Positions 35,929 to 49,899 are shown, numbered from the stretch's first letter. The stretch is 64,000 nt of DNA from Albula goreensis (GCA_022829145.1 CM040750.1:1763501-1827500), one strand, 5' to 3'. Translations and numbers: made by a program. Notes: a model not told the origin generated them from the sequence alone.

Positions 35929-37243
35929 CTGGAGAGAGGGTGAAAGAGAAAGTGGAGAGTGGAGGGCAAAGAAGAGAAGGAGGAAGGGATGGGTGAGAAG
36001 GAGAGAAGGGCAGGGAGAGAAAATTAGAGTGCTTGTTTCCACTGACAACCCACAACTTACAGGAATGTTTTGCGTTGTTTCTGCTTTTGACAAACGGTGA
36101 GGCAAACATCCCTGCCTCAGTCTAAATCACGCCCCAGATGGCTGTATCACCCACGCCCTCATGCAATGTCCACCCTCCAGGATATGGGCATAAATACAAT
36201 TTCATTACCTTGTAAAATAAAATAAAGAAACCCCAACAAAAAGACTCACAGTATTTCCAATTGTGTGGCTTCTAATCATCCTCGTTATAATGTTCCTTAT
36301 CATGTTCTTTCGTTATAATGCTCCTTATAAGTGTACAACGCTCACATTCTTGAAATGTGTTAATAGGAAGAAAAAAAAATATTTATAAAAACTGGCAAAT
36401 AGGAACGTGCCTAGTCTATGAATGAGACAGTCACTCAGGCGTGCCTTACAGAGAAATGTACAATAGGAGAGATGTTACAGATGCTATCTGGTTTCACTTT
36501 CTTTTGATAGTCTCCATTAGAATATCAAATGCAAAAAATACAACTAAATGAAATGAGCACAGACCATGATTTTCTGTGCTCTTATTTTTGATGAACTAAT
36601 GAACCAATACAAAATTCTGACTGTAGAATAATTGCAAAAGCTGCTGACATGGAAACGATGTTGCGATTTTTTCTTTGTGAATTATTTACCATTCATTTAA
36701 AGTGGCAGAGGTGCTGGCTGATTACCCAGCATATCCTTGTCCCAGTGCCCGTGACGACTCGCGACGTCCGCGGTTGTAAAACTTGCAGGCCTGCCATAGA
36801 ATGGCTGGGCAGAAAGCCACTGTTTCAACTGGCGCATTACTGACTCTGCAGATTTTACAGCTGCAGTGGAGCCACCACTGAAAACGGAACTGCGCATTTC
36901 AAAAACTAAATCATTGGTGCACACATTACCAGGTGTAGCCTGTGCTAGACATTAAAGCTGAATATTGTGAGATGGAGTATGCTTTTCTTTTGGAGGATGT
37001 GAAGACAACACTCCCCTTGGCTGAAGCCCAAGGCCATAATGGTTTCTATAAAATAAAGGTTTACCTCTCTGCATCCTGTTCTTTAAAATCGCTCACAAAC
37101 TGTTAAAGTCAAAGGGTATGCTGATAATGCATGCGCAAACATGTGTGGGCACATGCAAGCATGAGCACCCCACCCCCCCCTCAGATTTGGGCTCAGGCTA
37201 TTAGGTGTGAATATTAAGAGGGGTTTTGGTGCAGGGTTACTCC
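35929..37243 (-). other. cdkal1: cdkal1 upstream intron, first part
   Basis: Right of the acceptor at 35929 there is a ctctccctt-rich stretch on the gene strand (to about 36030). It is followed by AT-rich DNA without a recognised repeat or exon. Confidence 0.6.
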
Positions 37244-37272
37244 AAAAAAAAAAAAAAAGAAAAAAAAAAAAA
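37244..37272. repeat. Poly-A run interrupted by G
   Basis: Two A runs of 15 and 13 separated by one G. Confidence 0.95.
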
Positions 37273-37508
37273 GAATAACCTATGCTCAGACAAGACCACA
37301 AAAAGCGATGAATCTAAATTGCTTTCTTTTTACTTAAGACAGACAGGGGCAGCATCTGGCCTTTTGAAATGAGAGTAATCTTAATGTGCGTTGCCGAGAC
37401 GCCCACTCTGCGAAAAGCAGACTCTTTGTTTTGGGTTCATCCATTGGACCTTTTTTTCATGGACGACAAATGCAATGACGGTTTCTCCCAAGTTCCTGCT
37501 CTCCGAAA

Positions 37509-37803
<295 letters not shown>

Positions 37804-40800
37804 CGCACACACACGCAGCGAGAGAGGGCAAAGAGAAGTGCTCTATGGCTCCGTGTGCAGGACATACATTATGTGTGGTAAACATTATATTCCACATGTA
37901 GTATGTGCCTCTGCATAACCAGATAACCACAGAAATCTGCCTCTCTCTTCATTGCCAAATACTAGGGAAAAAAAATAAATAAAGTTAAAATCTAGACTAT
38001 GGTACAACTGGAAAAGCATCTAAATAATGTTCAGAAATGCTAGTATGGCTGTAGGGAGGAAATGTGCATCTAAACATGCAAAAAAATGCACCTCCTCGAG
38101 TTGATTTTCCACAAAATCACATTCTTCAGTGTGGCTCTGACGGTGGTGGCCCATCACTGGTCAAAGACTGCGCAATGGGAGTCAAGAGGTTAATAGTCAC
38201 ATGAGCTTTTTTTTTTTTTTTTTAACCCGTAATGTTTGAGCCCTAATGCTGTGAAACTAAGCTGCTTTGTTTGCATTGCCTGTTTCGCTGTTCCCTACAG
38301 AAAACCTGAGTAAACCATCATCAGGTTTAAGTCTATGCTGGTTTACTGCCCGAAATAACAGTTTTGCACGCAGCACCATTGTGGCTGTCACAGGTATAAA
38401 GTGTGACACAGTCGCTTTAAAAACCTGAGGTTAATGATCCCAGAGTTTTGCCATTACACACAGCTAGGCAAAAGACCCCAAACAATCCAAACAAAAACAT
38501 CAAGCAAAACGTAGGGAAACGTTCACATCCAATGTTCTTCTTCCTAACTGTGCCTGCTTGAGAACTATTGATGAAGTGCTTTGAAAGCATCACTTCAGCT
38601 TACTGATTATCACTGTAATGTAATACAAGGAGGAAAACATGAGCTTAAGTTGATCAGCCACAGGGAGAAAAAATGATCATTCACAGAGCTGCAGTGCCTC
38701 ATGAGAACAGAAACGATACACATTAGGCAAACACAGAGCAAGACAAGGTAAAGGAACCGAAATTCTGGAATTTCCTGTTGACAAAAGCTGAGCAGCATGG
38801 CGTTTGCCTCTGAGAAGATAAATGAAACCGCGTCTGTTTTGAAGACAGGGTGTCCACTCTTCATTTCCCATAAAGATGAGGAAGAACAGGGATTAGTCAC
38901 TCTATAAATCTGGCACAACATCAGAATCTGTTGCTTGTCTACACCATTACGCCATAAAAAGTGCCATTGTTAGGCTTTGTATTGTATTACACACAGATTA
39001 AACTGCTCCTCTTCTCTTCTCTAAATTTGAGTATGTGCATCAAACTAAACCAAGCTCACACAGTGCACTCACCACCCACCTTTTTACATACAGGCGCCAT
39101 ACAAATCAAAGGACTGTGTTCTTACCCATGTAATAACTGGGAGCTAATGAACCACATGCATTGTAGATTCTCCATAAAACTCACAACTTCAACCTAGCGT
39201 CCATTCTAGTTTATATGTTTAGTACATAAGTAACCATGAAACCACAGTAATGATACCCTGCCATATCAACTAGGGAAAGAACCAGTTGAAAAAGTCTGGA
39301 TTGGCTGTTGTTTTGCATATCCTACCATATACATGGAGATATTCTTTCACAATCTAACTTTCAATCTAACTTTTTTTTAATGTTTCATCAACTGACTAAT
39401 CTCATGCATCCACTCGATTTGTAAATGTGTTATTAGAAAACGTTTCACGTGGCACAAATATCAAAGTTACAAGCTAAGAAAACAGGGACTATCAATGCAT
39501 TCGGTGCACAGATAAAACTACCACTGAATTACTTTCATAAACCATGATGAATTTTAAAACAACGTCACAGAGTTTAAGAGTGTTACATTCAGCAGCATAA
39601 GCCTCTACGCCTGTGTGCATGCAAGCAGATTTAAGCTTGAGTAATGATTAAATATAAGGTGGATAAATATCATTTCTTCAGTAAAAGATGATCATTCAGG
39701 TGAAAACAACATTTAAAAATCAAAATCCTAGGAGACAAAGAGGAAGATGGCTTTCTCAAAACAGAGGCCACCCCACACACCTAAACCACTTTAAGAAACT
39801 ATGATAGAAAGTTTAAACTTGCTGGAAGTTAAGTGTAATGTTAACACCATCCCAGATATTACTAACATTAATATGAATATATTTAAGGTATCCTCATTTT
39901 ACAGCACGTGTTATACTTTGTTATTCTTCTGGGTTGCTTGATGCTTTTGCCCATTGGTTTCAGATCTCTCCCATGTAAATGTCAGTATTATTGACTTTTC
40001 CAAGTACGCAGGACATAGTTGTATCTCAGTATTTCAGTGAAAAAGATTGCCACCATTAGAAACAATACAATATGTGAGATGAGGGTAAAACCAGTAAGAA
40101 GTGGCGTGGGTTTGATACTACACCCTTCCTACAAATGTCTGAGGTAGATTTCGTTGTTGTTGACCCAAACTGTTTTGTATTTACATTCATCTTTCATTGA
40201 AGTGATATTTATACATAAATTGTATGTCGTAATTATTGAAGCTTTATTCAGCTTGCATGAACATGCATATAGGAGTTTATCACAGTGAATGCAATGTTCT
40301 GTAAACTCAGTGACTGTTTTTAAATTAGCAGAATATGGGTAAGTAGCACAACCAACCAGACAGTTAATGGTTACTTCTTGTCAACAAGTCGATTCAGTGG
40401 TGGAGAAGTTGTTGGCAAGTTTTAGCAGCTCCGGCCATCTACCATCACACTGCTGAACTTTCCCTCTCAGTTGAGTGAATCAGGACCACCACTGCACGCT
40501 GAGATGTCAGGAAGAACTCCATTACCCTGGTCGCCAATTTCAGGACACGCTTCCACAAGGGAGACTTCGCAGTGGGTTAGATACGCTTTGATTATCCAAG
40601 ATTGTAGATAATACTGAGTCGCATGAAGGCGTTAATGTTCCCTTCCTAGTTTGGTGGCCAAATTGGAGAAAATAGCCATGAATGACCATTTGACCAAGTA
40701 TGGAATAATAGCCCTATTACAGCAGATGATCTCTCACACACCCACTCTCCTTTCTTTAAAAAGTACCACAGTGCCAGATGAACTCAACCTCACACAGTCT

Positions 40801-41103
40801 TTCTGAGAGTGTCCTCAGTCAACAGTCAGTAATCCAAATCTGGTTTACACTGAACTATATATAAAATAATACTGATTACATTGTCTGACTCCAACACTCC
40901 AAATTCCCTAAGAAATTCTAACAGGTTAGAATTTTTGAATGGCTCATTGCTAAACCAATGGTGCACATGTAAACAGACAGTTTTCCATCAGCTATTTTAG
41001 TTTCACAAATTCGGTATTACCAGGGTTTCACTAAGCTAGATAATAACAAACAAACAGCACTGATGAGCAGTGGCTGTGTAAAATTTTAATTACACAGCTT
41101 AAA
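37804..41103 (-). other. cdkal1: Intronic, nothing recognised
   Basis: AT-rich DNA with a poly-T run at 38210-38223. I found no exon, transposon end or tandem repeat. A 103-codon minus-strand frame at 38610-38921 resembles nothing known. Confidence 0.5.
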
Positions 41104-41566
41104 TTACACATGTGGGGCCTCTGAGCGGCTCGTGGGATAAATTGCTGCCTACGGGTCCTGTGGTCGGGGGTTCAAGTTCAAGGCCTCGCCATTCCCGGCC
41201 ATGGCCAGGGGTCCCATTGGCGAGGCAACAATTGGCCGGTCTCGCCAGGGTTCGAGAAGGGGTAGGTCGGCTAAAAATACTCCCTGTTGGCCTCATCACA
41301 ATAGCACCCTCCTTGTCATGCTTGGATGAACTGAATGTACGCTGACTATGTCCTCCTACAACGTCATAGGCAGCGTGCGGTTGGTGGTGCGGCTGCAATG
41401 AGAGAAGAAGCGAGAGTGTCGTCATTTGAATCGGAGGAGTCACGTGCTCGACGTCTACTCCCACAGCTGTCGGGGTGGTTGCTGCGGTGAGGTCTACAAG
41501 TTCGGTTGAACATTCGGGTGGGGAAAAAATGGGAAAAATTGGGGTAAAAATAAAAAATTACACATG
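41104..41566 (+). mobile_element. tRNA-derived SINE, about 460 bp
   Basis: The head reads gcctctgagcggctcgtggg and then ggtcgggggttcaagttcaa, which has the form of a tRNA A-box/B-box pair. The body has ggccatggccaggggtccca, a tgaatcggaggagtcacgtg segment and the tail ggtggggaaaaaatgggaaa followed by aattgggg. This head-body-tail order matches a SINE family common in several teleost groups, notably otophysans as I recall. The overlapping open frames (41099-41464 minus, 41112-41345 plus) are part of the SINE. Confidence 0.72.
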
Positions 41567-41765
41567 CTGTTGACAAAATCAGAGAGTGCTCACATGGTAC
41601 TGCCTTTAGCTGGTTCACTGACTGGAGCGCGACAATTATTTGTTTTCTGTCCCCATCTCTATAGATGGTCACTATAAAATTCACATCAGGATCTTTTTTA
41701 TGTGGAATATGTGTCCACTTAAAATCTGTCAACGCTCACACTGCCAATGCACCAAATATGCGCTC

Positions 41766-41975
41766 TTTACTAATTTATACTTCAGCCATTCAGCAGATGC
41801 TCTGAGGACTAACCCACTTCACACTTTACACACCATCCATTTACACAGCTGGGTATTTACTCTGCATGAAGCGCCTTGCCCAGGACTGCATTGGCAGGGT
41901 CCCTCTGGAATCAAACCTGCAGCCTCTAAGCTGAAAGCCAAGCTGCCTAACTATTACACTACACTGGCACCCCAG
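41766..41975 (-). mobile_element. tRNA-derived SINE (V-SINE-like), inverted
   Basis: On the minus strand it reads cactggcacc-side first: gtagtgtaatagttaggcag, then ttggctttcagcttagaggc, a ggtttgattcc B box, gggcaaggcgcttcatgcag and agctgtgtaaatgg. It belongs to the same family as 9197-9400 but in the opposite orientation, with separate mutations. It lies 200 bp from the other SINE at 41104-41566. Confidence 0.72.
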
Positions 41976-44900
41976 TCATGCATATCAGCTTTGATGACAT
42001 AATGACAAAATATAGATCTTGGCTAGAGAACACTGTCTACTATTTGAAGCATCTACAAAATATACAAAAACCTTTCCTTTAGAGGTGGCAATGTAAATAA
42101 AAAAAACTATTTGCGTCGGTCAGAGAGTAATGTACAAGGCTGAAATGGTGTGATATATTAAACGCATCACAGCAGGGACAAGAAAAACAATAAGACACAG
42201 AATAAGAGCGAGAATTGCTGAATGGAGGCTTCAGGTGAAAAAAAACAACTTCCAATTAAAAACACAACAAAAACCTTGCCTTGCAAATTATCATTAAGAG
42301 CACCTTAAATGCATCACATTAGACTGAATGAAGAGCCTAACAATGATCTACGATCACTAAATAACCTCAAGTCTTGGTGTTTACATGCTGCCAAATAATG
42401 ACTCTTGACAGCAACATTAACATGTTTCATTCTAACAAATTGAGAATGACTAACAAACTGCAGGAAGTGAGCAAAACCACAACAGAACTGAGGGAAGATG
42501 GAGGGATCAGATTTTGGCTAATGTGCATAAGTCATATCCAAATTCTGGAACCATCAGATGAAGACTGAGTTGGTGTGAGACTTTTCTCCAAGGCAGAGGA
42601 AATGATGGCAAAACAGAAAAAATAGATAAAAACAATGGTATGAGTACTGAACCCTTGTTCTGAAACATGCTCTTTACAAGAAACTATGATTATTTACTGT
42701 ATGTTTTAAGACTAATTAAACATGGGCCTTTCCAGGGAGTTTTCAAAGAGTTGGGAATCAGGCACTATGCCCTAGAAAAGAAGAGCTCCTGGAAAAGAAA
42801 TAAAGAACTACAAGAAATGAAAAGAAAAAAGATAAGACATAAAAGAAAACAGATCCCCCCTCTAACAAACAAGCAAAACCCTGCAGCACACACACTGCTG
42901 GATGCTGCCTGTTAAAGGTGAACTTGTTATATTCAGCCAACGAAGGCCAAACTACATTAAGTTTTTAGGAGTAATACACTCCCAGCCCACAGCTGGTCTC
43001 ATGAATTCCTCATGTACCACAAAGACAGGGGTAGGGGAGAAGAAATACGAAGAAAATACAGAAATCTATTTCCAGACTGTATTACCATCGAATTCTGTCA
43101 CTCTGAGAATGCACAATGGAAGAGACTTGCAAGGCTTGCTGGACACAGATTAGGTTTGGGATGTTGGACGATTGTGCACCAGTTGTCCAACAGTCAGAAC
43201 CAATGCGCACATCCTAATCTTCCCATTGGGCTGGCTTTTGACAGGCTGAAAGATACTCCGCGCTTAATTGAGCATAATCCAGGTTACTGGATTATGCCAC
43301 AAAACAATCAAATGACAATAAAGACGTCAGATTACATCATGGTCTGATCTGATCCCTAATACGAGGGAAATATGATTGGATGAAAGTATGAGATGGGATT
43401 TGACTGGCAGAAGGTCTGTTTGTTGAGGGAGGACTGTACTGCGTGAGGCTGGGAGGAACAACAAATGTAAAAGCTCTCTGGATTTCAATCAATGGAGAAA
43501 TAATAATTACATGGGTCCAGTACAAACAATCTCCTAATCCTCCCTTCTCTGTAGATGAGAAGAGAGAGAGAGAATAAGGGACGTTCAGATGATTCTCAGA
43601 CCAGGTTTTACACGTCATGAAGGGAAATTAAATCACTCCTTTTATAATGTGCCGATTTCCCGTTCAGAGGGAGCCTTATCAACAACCAGGCAACACTTCC
43701 TGAAGGACCACGTAATGAATGCACACAAGTGTGTGCTTATTCACAGCCGGGAGGGCTAAACTGGCTTCTGCCAAGTGACAGTGAACATCTTGCGTGGATC
43801 TTCGGGATAATGCCTGTAATTGATAATTAATCCGAAGGACAGACGCGGTTCTCTGAGACACACGCTTCATAATGACTACCATGCTCAATTTTCCTCGCTT
43901 TACCATTATTACCATTTATTTATGAAATTGCTATTTCTGTGTTTCTCAAATGGATAAAACCATTCCTTGCCAATCCCAGGAGTCATTAGCTGAAATGGCG
44001 AGTGGCGAACAGCCCTCCGCAATTACAGCATGGGCGCAAATCTCAGACGTGTCTTCGCGCCACTGCAACAGCAAAATTCCCTTTGTCAGATTAGAGTGGA
44101 ACTCAGTCTTTCCAAATGAACAGGATCTCTGCAAAGCATCTTGAGAGAGCCTTGTCCCTCACTCGCTACACCCAGCAAAGCGAGGAGGAAGTGCAGCTAT
44201 GAGACAAGACATGTTATCACACCTGTTTCCCAGCCAGGTTCCAAGGTAAGCCAGGCTTCTCAATGAAAAACAAATCAATAAAAAGATAAGTGCTAAATTC
44301 TGTGTGAAAAAAAATAAACAAATGGACCATGTAGCCGAACAAGAACGAGACGACAACATGAGATGTTCTGACATGTTAAGTTCAAAGCATGCTTGAAATA
44401 TAGGTTGCCGTGTAGAGATTTTTTTTCTTTTTTTCAATTTTTGTTTTTAAAATATGCATATATTTTATGGTGGTCGTTGCTCGTAGATTGGTTTGTTTCC
44501 TCAGAATCTGTATCTGTTCACAGGGACAGAGATTCAACAGTGAAAACACCAAAGACGCAAAAAAAGCAGCTTATCATCAAGGGGCCTCCAGTTTGCAGGA
44601 ACAGAGACGGTGGATGCAGCCCTGCACAAAGCCAGGCCTTGACAGACTGGGCTCTCCATTCAGACGGTCTGCAGCACGCCAGGGAAGGTCCTCAGCTGGC
44701 TTTTTCTGAGTCTGACAACCGACCTCATGTGAGTAATTGTACGGCGTGGCAAGGTTGCGCCCGAGAGCGACCCGCTAACCTGGGGGGGTCAGCGGCACGG
44801 AGCTGAGCCACGTCTTTTCCAGCCCCCGCGCTCCAAGTGACGGAGGCATTCCTCCACACTGTGTCAGACGCTGAATTAAATGGCCTGCTGTTTTTCACCG

Positions 44901-46558
44901 GGTTAACAAAAGTCACATTCCACAATAGTCAATGTTTTCCCACACAAACGCTTCTATTCAGCATGAGACTCTGCACTCTGATATGTCATGATCCAGTAAG
45001 CTTTGGTTTATGAGTACAGTCGTAAACATCTATGGACTTGCCCACAAAGTCGCTCATTTTAAGCACATACAGTGGGAAAATCAGAGCAGACAAGGCCAGG
45101 TTTGCAACTACTTGTTCCATGTAGGGATTCCTGTTGTTAACATATTTGTGATGAAATACTTTTCCTTAATGGTGACAAAAGTTGTAAATTGTACCAGGTA
45201 TGGCATATTATTTACCAATTTAATAGCTTTTGGGGCATTTGCAATAAAACTGGATAAAGATTAATTTGTGTGTCCAGGTGCATACACCTTTGAAAAAGAT
45301 GCAGACATTAATGGTAAAAAACAACTCTGCTTTGGTCAAACCATATAAACTAGCTCATTTTGATTCATTTAATAATTCATATCGTTCCCAAAAACGGTTT
45401 CCAAGATTGATTACTCAGATACTAGTCCAATTGTGTTTCATAACTGCTCAATGCAGATAGACCTGAATTCACTCACACCTTCACACATGTTGAAATCTCA
45501 AATTATTTTTCGCTGGGTTCCTAAACGCTGTTTGGAAACAGAATTATTTACTTAGATGATCATTGAGCAGTTGATTAAATCTAAAATAGAACAACTGAGT
45601 ACTGAAATAACTGAATACTTGGTCTCTGAAATTGAAATAGGCTTTACCCTATATAGCTGTTCACAGAATGAGCTGGCTCATTGGCTAGAAGGCCATGAAG
45701 TGGTGGATGAATACACCGTCAAATGCTTAGTTTCAGGGGCACAGACCAACATAAAAGGGCATGTTACATAAGTTTAATGGTTTTGGGGTAAGGGTTTCAA
45801 AAAACAAAGAACCACATTACTCGTACACTAACAATGAATTACACGTTCACATTTTGTGTTCATTGCGAGAGATGAAGTGTGACCTGTGTCCAAGTGGTAT
45901 TACTTGGCCATTTAAATCGATCTGTGGAAACACCTCTAGCTGCTGTGGTTGTCTTGTAATGACTTCTCCTCGAAACTTGCTTCCGGTCTGATCGAAGCAC
46001 AGCAAAATTATTTTCAGATAAATACAGACCGAACTAGAATGAGCTCCTGACCACTCTGTGGGCTGCGTGTTTTATGAGATAAGCGCTCACTGAGATTTCT
46101 GTTTGTGAAAACTGAGAAACAGCTGCACAGCAAAAATAGCCTACAGTAACAGTTATACCCTATTAACATTTATAAAAATCACCTATTAACATAAAAGTAA
46201 TCATGTAAATGATACAATGACAATAAAGCCTGTGAGAAAAGGAGGCTATGAGATTATAAAACCCTTGGAAAAAATGAGAAAAATAAAAAAAGGAGTGGCG
46301 ATCTGTGTCAGGGGAAAATGGGGTTTTGATTTCTTTGGCTGATTTTAAAGTCTGAGCCCGAGGTTCAGGTGAGGTTTTTCTGTGGGCTGTGCCCCCCCCA
46401 GTCCAGCAGACTCAGAGAGCAGAGGCTCACAGGGGCTCCCTCGCATTGATTTTGGCAGGGCACTGCGGGTCTCTGGTGCAGCATCGCATTACAGCTGCAC
46501 TACTGCAGCGGGTGTAGCTTGCAGGCAGAAGGATGCAGCTGCTGCCCCTGCCCTGGCT
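41976..46558 (-). other. cdkal1: Intronic, nothing firmly recognised
   Basis: No exon or transposon ends identified. A short (GA)n tract is at 43559-43574. The stretch 43620-44110 is low-repeat with several TAAT-type words and is listed as a candidate conserved non-coding region. Open frames at 45010-45264 and 45556-45771 plus resemble nothing known. Confidence 0.45.
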
Positions 46559-47546
46559 GGAACCTCCGGAACACTGCGGGCTCCAGACCTTTGGTCTACG
46601 CTCGTAACCTCCAGAACACTGCGGGCTCCAGACCTTTGGTCTATGCTCTTAACCTACGGAACACTGCGGGTTCCAGACCTTTGGTCTACGCTCGGAACCT
46701 CCGGAACACTGCGGGCTCCAGACCTTTGGTCTATGCTCGTAACCTACGGAACACTGCGGGTTCCAGACCTTTGTTCTACGCTCAGAACCTCCAGAACACT
46801 GCGGGCTCCAGAACTTTGGTCTATGCTCGTAACCTACGGAAAACTGCGGGTTCCAGACCTTTGGTCTACGCTCGGAACCTACGGAACACCGAGGGCTCCA
46901 GACCTTTGGTCTATGCTCGGATCCTCCAGAACACTGCGGGCTCCAGACCTTTGGTCTACGCTCAGAACCTCCAGAACACTGCAGGTTCCAGACCTTTGGT
47001 CTTCGCTCAGAACCTCCAGAACACTGCGGGCTCCAGACCTTTGGTCTACGCTCAGAACCTCCAGAACACTGCGGGCTCCAGACCTTTGGTCTACGCTCTT
47101 GACCTCTGGAACACTGTGGGTTCCAGACCTTTGTTCTACTCTCGGAACCACCGGAACACTGCGGGCTCCAGACCTCTGGTCTACGCTCAGAACCTCCAGA
47201 ACACTGCGGGCTCCAGACCTTTGGTCTATGCTCTTAACCTACGGAACACTGCGGGTTCCAGACCTTTGGTCTACGCTCGGAACCTCCAGAACACTGCGGG
47301 CTCCAGACCTTTGGTCTATGCTCGTAACCTACGGAACACTGCGGGTTCCAGACCTTTGTTCTACGCTCAGAACCTCCAGAACACTGCGGGCTCCAGACCT
47401 TTGGTCTATGCTCGTAACCTACGGAACACTGCGGGTTCCAGACCTTTGGTCTATGCTCGGAACCTACGGAACACTGCGGGTTCCAGACCTTTGGTCTACG
47501 CTCGGAACCTCCGGAACACTGCGGGCTCCAGACCTTTGGTCTACAC
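46559..47546. repeat. 45-bp minisatellite, 22 copies, open in two plus frames
   Basis: The unit runs ctccggaacactgcgggctc, cagacctttggtctacgctc, gtaac. Twenty-two copies follow without a single indel. Two main unit types (aacctccRg...ggctcc...tatgctc and aacctacgg...ggttcc...tacgctc) often alternate, which suggests a 90-bp higher-order unit. As 45 is a multiple of 3, an ATG-started plus frame (46519-47898) stays open for 459 codons and reads 22 copies of LRNTAGSRPLVYARN-like 15-mers plus a 115-residue tail. A second plus frame (46382-47593) is open for 403 codons. I know no protein like either. Coding status is unproven (see findings). Confidence 0.97.
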
Positions 47547-48651
47547 TGGGGGTCAAAGGGCACAACACAAAGAGTGGTCAGACAGCCAAATAGGCACAGA
47601 ATTACTCAGAGGAGCCACAGAAAGGGGCAAAGAATCAAAGCGGTTCTTTCTCACTCACAGTAACCCTGCGATGTGCAAAGGAGTCAGAGAGATGGTAACT
47701 CAGTCAGAGCAACCACACAAAAGACAAAGAATTCACAGCCAATCTAACTGTAGGCCATGTATGTTAGTTATAAAAGGAAAAAGAAGGAGCATGAAGAAAA
47801 AAATGGAATTCTTGATGCTTTCATTTATATTTTTCGTTTGGAGATCTCAGGCGGATACTTTTGTTACCTTGGCAACCACAAAAAAAATGGTAACTTAAAT
47901 TGTCACACATAAACAATGATTTAATTTGAGAGAAAATACGCAACTGCAATTGCAGCCCACTTTGAAGGAACAAACTCGAGTGTTTTTACTCGTTTTGAGG
48001 GTGAAACAAAGCCTTTTGATAAAAATATGCAGCACAACCATGTTACCGGTACATACAAAACAATGAAAAAAGCAAGGGACCATTTGCTTTTCTACGTAGC
48101 ATACAAGTAGCAGATGAAATGTAATGATAAGAACACCACATGCAAATGAGGGTAAAAACTCAAATTTATTCTCTGTCAATTCTAAATTTACTGAAACTGG
48201 CACAAATTTTGCTGAACTGCAGTAGACATTTTGCTGACCAATATCATTTAGTTTTTCACAAGGACTTAGGGAGGTGGGGGGGAAAGCAGTGCATAATCCA
48301 GCAGCATAATAGAACTGTTCTTTTCCTGCGATGAGCTCAGACAGAGGGAACAAGCATGACCTGTTGCTGCTTTCATGTGCTGCACACACACACGTGCGTG
48401 CGTGCGTGCAAATACGCACCTTCCATCTGCCAAACTGTGTGTAATAACCTAAACAAAAAACCCAGAGACAAAACACAAAACATCACACCAACTAAATAAA
48501 TGAAAGCAGTATCAGAGAACCACATGCTGCTACTCCTATAAATCGTACAGGCTACGGTTGTGTAACAGCGTTTTTTAAATTTATTTTTACGCTGGCAGGG
48601 GCGTGGAAATGAGGGAGCAGTATTCTGGGCCCCTCCCTTCAGCCACGCTCC

Positions 48652-48663
48652 GGGGGGGGGGGG
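48652..48663 (+). repeat. G12 run
   Basis: Twelve consecutive G, a likely length-variable site. Confidence 0.9.
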
Positions 48664-48827
48664 CGATGAGACGCAACAGAAATACGGCCGGCTCTAATGG
48701 CGCCTAATTAGCATCACAAAAAGGTGGGAGCGCCTGAGTCTCTCACCACTGGGCAGTGCATCTCATTACGGACAGCTGAATAACAATTATCAAGTCCCCC
48801 CATGAATAGAGCCTGGCAGGTCTGCAT

Positions 48828-48980
48828 GTGCGTGCGTGTGTGTGTGTGTGTGTCTGTATGTGTAGTGTGTGTGTCTGTATGCGTGTGTGTGTGCATGCCT
48901 GTGAGTCTGTGTGTGTGTATGTATGTCTGTATGTGTGTGTCTGAGCACGCGTGAGTCTGTGTGTGTCTATGTGCGTGCAG
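48828..48980. repeat. Imperfect (TG)n/(TATG)n region
   Basis: gtgtgt tracts are interrupted by ctgtatg and gcatgcc words, which makes this an older, degenerated microsatellite. Confidence 0.9.
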
Positions 48981-49830
48981 CTTGAGTCCTTGCCAGCTCA
49001 TTAATGCTTTCTCTGCCCTTTGTATTTCTATTTTTTTCTTTCTTTCCTGTGTTCCCCCGTCTTGGACCAGGGGTTGTGGAGCAGGAGGCATTTTTCTTTA
49101 CCCTGTCATGCACCTGCATCTGATGCAGCAGCCCGTCCCCCCACCCTCCCCCACCCCAACACCCCTGACCCCAGTCCAGCCCTTCCACACAGTTTCAGCC
49201 AAGGGCTGTGGCCATGCAGTCCTTTTAAATATTTACAATTACGAGCCCACCAGTCAGCATTGACCCTCTTAAACACAAACCACGCACACACAATGTGATG
49301 GGCAAGAAGTTGATAGCCATTATTATAACTAATGATAAACACCAAGATGCTCCACACAAAAAACAACTGCTTCATTTCTGTGGCACACTGTACAGCTGCA
49401 AACATTATAAATTCACTTTGAGCAGTACTCACTTCTACACTTCTCGCTTCATAAAAAAGTTGTAATTATTTGATCCTACAAGGGCTGAACAGATCTTAGA
49501 CGGAGATCGAAATTGTGTTATGATTGGAAAAAGTGCACAGGAAACAGCAAGTAGACAAAACAGGTTTGCAATCCACTTGGCTTTTCCACTCTGATGTCTG
49601 CACTCAGCGACAGAAATAACAAAGGCTAAACGCGCAGCTTCTGCGTGTCGATCTCAGCGCCGTGACAACGCTGACAGCGCAGTCAGTCACTAAGTTTGAC
49701 AAATACGGTTTGTCACTGGGAAAGGAAATGCAGAGAACTCGAAACCCCATGTCAGCCTTCGAGCAGCATGCGAGAGGGAATCACATGAGAGGCTCGCAAC
49801 AAAAACCCAGCAGAATGGCTTCTCTCCCGC

Positions 49831-49899
49831 GCCACACATAACCACACGCTGTATTAAAAAAACACCCCCCCCGCTACACAAAACCACACGCTGTATTAT
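49831..49899. repeat. Short two-copy direct repeat
   Basis: accacacgctgtatta occurs twice, about 42 bp apart, each preceded by a cacaYaA-like stretch and separated by an A7 and C8 run. Confidence 0.85.

Noticed and set aside
41104..41180. Functional tRNA gene
   Set aside because: The A-box/B-box region is part of a SINE head; the cloverleaf pairing is not intact and the SINE body follows directly.
41099..41464. 121-codon minus and 77-codon plus frames
   Set aside because: They are the body of a tRNA-derived SINE.
47895..48476. 193-codon cysteine-rich minus-strand open frame
   Set aside because: It shows no recognisable domain and no usable splice context, and part of it covers a ca/gtgc simple repeat. 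Its length is possible by chance in this window.
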